A DNA stretch of 64,000 nt from UBA11986 sp031402435. Its GTDB lineage: Bacteria; Bacteroidota; Ignavibacteria; UBA10030; UBA6906. This document shows positions 59,247 through 64,000 of the stretch, piece after piece (positions within the stretch are counted from its first letter, which is position 1; each line of letters begins with the position of its first letter). The stretch covers positions 1-64,000 of the forward strand of contig JANNSJ010000039.1 in assembly GCA_031402435.1 (NCBI GenBank), written 5' to 3'. The notes under the pieces were generated by a model, which was not told the origin of the DNA, searched no databases, and saw only the letters and a list, made by a program, of their open reading frames with translations. A program made the translations under genes and the position numbers.

Positions 59247-60167
59247 ATGATTGAGTTTGTTATAAAGACGGTCAAGGTCTCGCTTCACATTCTGGAAGCA
59301 GGATGGTTTTATGTAAGGTCGATTTCCAGAAAGCTCTTCGAAGACGATATCTTCTTTCTTGCTTCCGGGATTGCGTTCAACGGCATTCTCACGATGATTC
59401 CCCTCATGTTGCTGTCGGCATCTGCGTTGGGTGTCTTTCTCAACTCATCTGATCTCGGCGTCCGGCAGCTCAACGAGGTCCTTGATGCGGTGTTTCCTCC
59501 GCAGCCTTTTGCCATGAGCATCAAGGAATCGATCCTGACGGTCATCTCGGATATCATCCGGTATAGGACATCGTTGGGGCTGTTCGGCGTCTTTGTACTC
59601 ATCTGGACTGCAACGTCGCTCTTCGATGCATTGCGCAGCGCGTTGCACAAAATCTATAGACTGCCAAAAACCCGAACACTGATGCAGAGCATCGCCCATG
59701 GCATTGGCTTTGTTTTTCTTGCCTTCATTTTATTCGTCGGGTCAAACTTTGCCATCTGGTTTGTCTCACTACTTGAAAATATTGCGTTGAGTGTCCCCGC
59801 ATTCTCGGCACTACACCTCAAGAGCCTCGGTGAATCGCTGCCGACGGCGATCGTGATTGTTCTGACTGCATTCACGTTTTACATAGTGTACCGGTACATT
59901 CCTGATTCCAAACCACCGAAGGCAACGGGAATGATTTCCACAATCACGACGACAGTCCTCTGGGTGATTTCAGGAAAGCTCTTCGGTATTTATCTGTCAG
60001 ACTTCTCTTCGATTGCGAGTATCTACGGACCGTATGCGTTCATTCTCGTGTTGTTGCTCTGGGTATATTATTCGAGTATTATCTTTGTCATCGGCGGCAT
60101 CTTCGGACAGGTATACTGGGAGCGGTTGAAGCTGAAGGAATCCGGCCAGCTTGAACGTTGGGTATAG
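59247..60167 (+). CDS. YihY/BrkB family integral membrane protein
   Basis: A 306-residue inner-membrane protein with about six spans. Family signatures: DDIFFLASGIAFNGILTMIP near residue 31, LGLFGVFVLIWTATSLFDAL, YIPDSKPPKATGMISTI, and LYLSDFSSIASIYGPYAFIL-like SIYGPYAFILVLLLWVYYSS at ~265. Once misassigned as RNase BN or a serum-resistance factor; the present view is a transporter-like protein of unknown substrate. The frame is open from 59118, but ATG 59247 follows a good promoter and starts at the family N-terminus. Confidence 0.9.
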   Translation: MIEFVIKTVKVSLHILEAGWFYVRSISRKLFEDDIFFLASGIAFNGILTMIPLMLLSASALGVFLNSSDLGVRQLNEVLDAVFPPQPFAMSIKESILTVISDIIRYRTSLGLFGVFVLIWTATSLFDALRSALHKIYRLPKTRTLMQSIAHGIGFVFLAFILFVGSNFAIWFVSLLENIALSVPAFSALHLKSLGESLPTAIVIVLTAFTFYIVYRYIPDSKPPKATGMISTITTTVLWVISGKLFGIYLSDFSSIASIYGPYAFILVLLLWVYYSSIIFVIGGIFGQVYWERLKLKESGQLERWV

Positions 60168-60214
60168 CCGACTCTTTGCATACGTACATCACCATTTCAT
60201 AAGCGGACAATCAT

Positions 60215-61762
60215 ATGTCAAAAAACTCGATTGAACATCTTCACGCACTTCAACAGGCAGCGTTACTCGGCGGCGGCCAACAACGCATCGACGACCAACA
60301 TAAGAAGGGCAAACTCACCGCACGTGAGCGCGTGAACATCCTGCTGGATGAGGGAAGTTTTGAAGAGATGGATATGTTCGTTGAACACCGGTCATCGGAC
60401 TTTGGATTGGAGAAGCAGCGTTACCTCGGCGATGGCGTGGTGACGGGAACCGGGAAAATTGATGGACGTCTCGTCTGTGTATTCAGTCAGGATTTCACGG
60501 TTTTCGGTGGTTCGCTTTCTGAGGCGCACGCCGAGAAGATCGGCAAGGTCATGGATCTTGCGATGAAGGTGGGATGTCCCATCATTGGACTCAACGATTC
60601 GGGTGGCGCACGGATACAAGAAGGAGTGGTGAGTCTCGGCGGGTACGCGGATATTTTTCTCCGCAACACGCTTGCTTCCGGTGTCGTGCCGCAGATTTCT
60701 GCAATCATGGGACCATGTGCCGGAGGGGCGGTGTATTCACCGGCGATTACCGACTTCACTTTGATGGTGAAGAACACAAGCTACATGTTCGTGACCGGAC
60801 CCAATGTTGTGAAGACTGTGACTCATGAAGAAGTAAGTTCGGAAGAACTTGGGGGAGCAATGACGCATGCTTCAAAAAGCGGCGTTGCACATTTTGCATG
60901 CGAGAATGAAGTTGACTGTCTCCAGACTATTCGTCAACTGGTCGGGTTCATTCCATCAAACAATCTTGATGATGCGCCCATCGTGCAACCACGTGATAAT
61001 CCGAACAGGAGGGACGCGGAACTTGATTCACTGATTCCAGAGAACACCAGCAAGCCGTATGACATGAAGCAGGTGATCGCAAGGGTCCTCGACGACGGGA
61101 AGTTCCTTGAAGTACACCGCTACTATGCGGAGAACATCGTTGTCGGGTTTGGCAGATTGGATGGTCGCCCGGTTGGCATTGTTGCAAACCAGCCCAATGT
61201 TCTTGCAGGTGTGCTGGACATAGACTCATCGAAGAAAGGTGCGCGGTTTGTCCGTTTCTGCGATGCGTTCAACATCCCGCTTGTGGTGTTTGTGGATGTG
61301 CCGGGATTTCTCCCGGGAACAGATCAAGAATGGCGGGGCATCATTACGAATGGAGCAAAGTTGCTCTACGCATTCTGCGAAGCAACGGTTCCGAAGGTAA
61401 CCGTGATAACCCGGAAGGCGTACGGCGGCGCGTATGACGTCATGAATTCAAAGCACGTTCGGGGCGATATGAACTTCGCATGGCCGGGCGCCGAGATCGC
61501 AGTGATGGGACCCAAGGGAGCGGCGGAGATCATCTTCAAGAAGGAACTCGACCAGGCACAAAACAAAGAGCAGGCGCTTGCTGAAAAGGAACGTGAGTAT
61601 CGGGAGAAATTTGCCAATCCGTACATGGCTGCGAGCCGCGGGTACATCGATGCGGTGATTGAGCCGAATGAAACGCGTCCGAGACTCATCCGCGCACTCA
61701 GGACACTCGAAACAAAAGTCGATACCAACCCGCGCAAGAAGCACGGGAACATTCCTCTTTGA
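60215..61762 (+). CDS. pccB: Acyl-CoA carboxylase beta subunit (propionyl-CoA type)
   Basis: The 515-residue carboxyltransferase subunit of a biotin-dependent acyl-CoA carboxylase, most like PccB/MmdA. Motifs: KKGKLTARERVNILLDEGSF near residue 30, GLNDSGGARIQEGV with the oxyanion GG, MGPCAGGAVYSPAITDF, and in the C-terminal half FVDVPGFLPGTDQEWRGII and RKAYGGAYDVMNSKHVRGD, ending in NPRKKHGNIPL, the usual PccB tail. It would carboxylate propionyl-CoA or decarboxylate methylmalonyl-CoA. No alpha or biotin-carrier subunit is adjacent. Confidence 0.95.
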   Translation: MSKNSIEHLHALQQAALLGGGQQRIDDQHKKGKLTARERVNILLDEGSFEEMDMFVEHRSSDFGLEKQRYLGDGVVTGTGKIDGRLVCVFSQDFTVFGGSLSEAHAEKIGKVMDLAMKVGCPIIGLNDSGGARIQEGVVSLGGYADIFLRNTLASGVVPQISAIMGPCAGGAVYSPAITDFTLMVKNTSYMFVTGPNVVKTVTHEEVSSEELGGAMTHASKSGVAHFACENEVDCLQTIRQLVGFIPSNNLDDAPIVQPRDNPNRRDAELDSLIPENTSKPYDMKQVIARVLDDGKFLEVHRYYAENIVVGFGRLDGRPVGIVANQPNVLAGVLDIDSSKKGARFVRFCDAFNIPLVVFVDVPGFLPGTDQEWRGIITNGAKLLYAFCEATVPKVTVITRKAYGGAYDVMNSKHVRGDMNFAWPGAEIAVMGPKGAAEIIFKKELDQAQNKEQALAEKEREYREKFANPYMAASRGYIDAVIEPNETRPRLIRALRTLETKVDTNPRKKHGNIPL

Positions 61763-61834
61763 CTTCTTTGCGGTAAAATCCTTCCCTTCGTGCAGGCGTG
61801 ATATACACTTAAAGGAAGTTTAATCAAAAATTCC

Positions 61835-61863
61835 TTGACTCTTCCTGCATCAACGTGTATCTT
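61835..61863 (+). promoter_or_regulatory. Promoter of the lytic transglycosylase gene
   Basis: TTGACT (61835-61840) and TATCTT (61858-61863) with 17-base spacing. The predicted leader is about 55 bases and contains an inverted repeat. GGTGGGAAGA precedes the ATG at 61926. Confidence 0.6.
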
Positions 61864-61876
61864 GACCGGGCAACTT

Positions 61877-61900
61877 ATACATGTCAGCGATAACATGTAT
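61877..61900 (+). promoter_or_regulatory. Inverted repeat in the transglycosylase leader
   Basis: ATACATGT (61877-61884) and ACATGTAT (61893-61900) are perfect complements around an 8-base spacer, just downstream of the expected transcription start. An operator for a dimeric regulator or a short RNA hairpin would both fit. Confidence 0.4.
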
Positions 61901-61925
61901 TCACAAATAAATTTTGGTGGGAAGA

Positions 61926-64000
61926 ATGCTTCGACAAATCCTCCGGGCAAGTGCACTCCTTTGCATTCTCATGGCTGGTTGTTCATCCGAACAATCCACA
62001 AAAGATGTTTCTGGCGCTACTCTTTCACTCTCCAATGAACCTCCCGTTGTTCTTGCTTCAGACCTGAGCACTCTCGATACCACATCGAGCAACCTTCCTG
62101 ATGATGAATTTGTCAAAAACGATTCACTGATTGCAGCAAAGCTCGATCAGGCAAGGCATCACTACGTCTCGGCAACATCTGCACAGGAAAAGGGTGACTC
62201 GGCGCGTTCCGCGTTGCAGTTTGAGGAAGCCATTGGAATCCTGAATGAGTTGAGCTACTTTGCCGATATCGAATCGAATCAGGACTTCAACGACCTGAGC
62301 AAGGCCGTCATCGAAGACTACGAACTCTACATTGCCAAAATCGACAGCCTCAGTCCGACAACTTCAATCTTTGCATTGCGTGAAAAGCTGAACCAGGTAA
62401 CCGAGCTCAGCGATTCGACCGACACAACTGTGCCCGAGCGAACAATCCAGGGCACGACCGTTCCGCTTGTAGTAAACAAATTGGTGGAACAAAACATCCG
62501 GTTCTTCCAGAGCAAGGGACGTGAGCACATGGAGCGATGGCTGTATCGCTCGGGACTGTACTTCCCGATGATGAGACAGATCATGAAGGAAGAGGGAGTT
62601 CCGGAAGAGATCATGTACCTGTCAATGGTCGAGAGTGGCTTAAATCCAGTTGCGCGCTCATGGGCAAAGGCTGTGGGGCTGTGGCAGTTCATCAAAGGGA
62701 CCGGGACGCTCTATGGTCTGTCCGGTAACTTCTGGTACGATGAACGACGGGATTTCGAGAAGGCAACACGTGCTGCTGCGCGCCACCTGACGGATTTGCA
62801 TGAAGAATTTGGTGATTGGTATCTCGCATTGGCCGCATATAATTCCGGTGCAGGCCGCATTTATCGTGGCATCAGACGCAGCGGCTCAACGGATTTCTGG
62901 GAGATGCGAAGACATTTGCCCCGTGAGACGCGCAACTACGTTCCGCAGTACATTGCCGTGACAATTATTGCAATGAATCCCTCTGAGTATGGCTTTCAAG
63001 GGATCGCACCTGCAGAACAGTTGTCATATGAATCTGTTCCTGTCGATGATTGTGTTGACCTGTCGATTCTTGCAGAATGTGCCGGTGCAGACATCGAAAC
63101 GTTGCGCGAACTGAATCCTGAACTCGTCCAATGGTGTACTCCTCCTGCTTCGCCAGGCTATTCTCTTCGGATTCCACAAGGAAGAGGAGAAATATTCAAA
63201 GAACGTTACGCAAAGATTCCTGAAGACCAGAAACGCAACTACGTTGTTCATGCAATCAGAAAGGGAGAGACAGCCTCTTCCGTTGCCAACCGATACGGCA
63301 TTTCAAAAACAGCGCTGTTACAAGCGAACAATCTTTCAGCGAAAAAACGATTGCCTATCGGCAGGCAACTTGTTGTTCCTGTTCCGCGAGACAATGGTGA
63401 ACCCCAGCCACCCATGATTACGGCAGTAGATCGGGAATCACCACAGGGACGCAACATTGACAAAAGCGACATCGGGAGAGAACGAATTGCAAAGGCGTTG
63501 GCGAAACACCGGGGTCCCAAATCGAACGGAGACATTGAAGATGAACCTACAGTTCCCAAGAACCGGGAGAAGTTCGTCTACAAGATCAAGAAGGGTGATA
63601 CCATCGGCCAGATTGCAGAGTGGTTCTCTGTGCGCGCAGCCGATCTCCGGAATTGGAACAACATATCATATCGCAAAAACATTATTGCCGGAACGAACCT
63701 GACGGTATGGTTGAAGAAGGGCGAAGCGAAACGTTTTAGCAGTATCAACGACATGACGATGCAGGAAAAAGAGAAGACACTCAAACATTCTCCCGTTGCA
63801 GCACGCGCCGATGAGACCATTCAGGACGGAACGACAACATACAAAGTGAAGCAAGGAGACACGCTTGAGAAGGTCGCCAAGGCCAATGGTGTGAGTGTAA
63901 AGCAGTTGAAAACCTGGAACAAACTGCGATCAAGCACGATTGTTCTTGGTCAGGAGTTGTTCATCCACACTGACGCAGCGGCACTGTCACTGGCTCCAAA
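61926..64000 (+). CDS. mltD: MltD-like lytic transglycosylase with LysM repeats (3' end cut)
   Basis: Partial gene of at least 691 codons that runs off the window. A lipoprotein signal (MLRQILRASALLCILMAGC) is followed by a linker and an SLT catalytic domain at ~residues 195-340: MVESGLNPVARSWAKAVGLW gives the catalytic Glu in ESG, then AAYNSGAGRIYRGI. After the SLT domain come three LysM modules, near residues 440-485 (YVVHAIRKGETASSVANRYG), 550-598 (YKIKKGDTIGQIAEWF) and 640-682 (YKVKQGDTLEKVAKANG), which bind peptidoglycan. It cleaves murein glycan strands to anhydro products at the outer membrane. No stop codon is reached in the window. Confidence 0.93.
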   Translation, partial: MLRQILRASALLCILMAGCSSEQSTKDVSGATLSLSNEPPVVLASDLSTLDTTSSNLPDDEFVKNDSLIAAKLDQARHHYVSATSAQEKGDSARSALQFEEAIGILNELSYFADIESNQDFNDLSKAVIEDYELYIAKIDSLSPTTSIFALREKLNQVTELSDSTDTTVPERTIQGTTVPLVVNKLVEQNIRFFQSKGREHMERWLYRSGLYFPMMRQIMKEEGVPEEIMYLSMVESGLNPVARSWAKAVGLWQFIKGTGTLYGLSGNFWYDERRDFEKATRAAARHLTDLHEEFGDWYLALAAYNSGAGRIYRGIRRSGSTDFWEMRRHLPRETRNYVPQYIAVTIIAMNPSEYGFQGIAPAEQLSYESVPVDDCVDLSILAECAGADIETLRELNPELVQWCTPPASPGYSLRIPQGRGEIFKERYAKIPEDQKRNYVVHAIRKGETASSVANRYGISKTALLQANNLSAKKRLPIGRQLVVPVPRDNGEPQPPMITAVDRESPQGRNIDKSDIGRERIAKALAKHRGPKSNGDIEDEPTVPKNREKFVYKIKKGDTIGQIAEWFSVRAADLRNWNNISYRKNIIAGTNLTVWLKKGEAKRFSSINDMTMQEKEKTLKHSPVAARADETIQDGTTTYKVKQGDTLEKVAKANGVSVKQLKTWNKLRSSTIVLGQELFIHTDAAALSLAP

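Overview
The window reads as chromosomal DNA of a mid-GC member of the Bacteroidota/Ignavibacteriota-Chlorobi assemblage. The main evidence is seven large secreted proteins ending in the type IX secretion (T9SS) C-terminal signal with the core QNYPNPFNP or a close variant, many lipoproteins with N-terminal lipoboxes, Ycf48/BNR-type propeller repeats, and genes typical of aerobic heterotrophs. Hand-read promoters fit TTGnnn-17-TAnnTT, a sigma70-like form rather than the TAnnTTTG form described for core Bacteroidetes, which would suit an Ignavibacteria-like lineage. Placement is inferred from protein features only.

Left end (1-1552): position 1 starts exactly at a GTTATGC box and a matching, palindrome-bounded attC-like site ends at 781. 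The DUF6933-type gene between them therefore looks like one integron gene cassette. A frameshifted small membrane protein and a Crp/Fnr-type regulator follow. 1800-15028 holds surface and envelope proteins (T9SS proteins, a Ycf48-repeat lipoprotein, a 1512-residue metzincin with seven FnIII-like repeats), an NADP oxidoreductase with a 3' frameshift, YceI, a DOPA-dioxygenase-like protein, and a 250-bp nest of palindromes with no gene. 15346-23817 is housekeeping and repair: dusB, a type III polyketide synthase with an FAD oxidoreductase, then a tight six-gene run from polX to nth that contains one unrecognised protein.

24000-36141 holds an HD hydrolase, MoeB with a rhodanese domain, outer-membrane proteins, an acyl-CoA synthetase, and a tyrosine-catabolism block (homogentisate dioxygenase, 4-hydroxyphenylpyruvate dioxygenase, a HisC-type aminotransferase) interleaved with two T9SS genes. 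36142-39030 is accessory in character: dispersed palindromic repeats, a translationally coupled HATPase + STAS-like pair, a VOC protein and a GNAT acetyltransferase. 39031-48237 has a rhomboid protease, a subtilase with Ycf48 repeats, and a four-gene operon for a cytochrome-like/propeller lipoprotein, a second lipoprotein, a VCBS-repeat T9SS protein and a DUF4412-like protein.

48244-48758 contains a tRNA-Leu(CAA), a 92-residue GIY-YIG nuclease gene immediately downstream, and a degenerate copy of the tRNA 3' part with its terminator on the far side: a possible minimal tRNA-targeted mobile unit. The right end (48872-64000) holds a very large predicted outer-membrane barrel protein, ogt, a PcrA/UvrD helicase, another T9SS protein, a BrkB-type membrane protein, a propionyl-CoA-carboxylase-type beta subunit, and an MltD-like lytic transglycosylase cut by the window end.

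At least four families of dispersed non-coding repeats recur between gene blocks. The most interesting candidates are the integron cassette, the tRNA-Leu/GIY-YIG unit, the HATPase/STAS-like pair, the nested palindrome at 6686-6932 and the mosaic metzincin gene. All calls come from reading the sequence without database searches.
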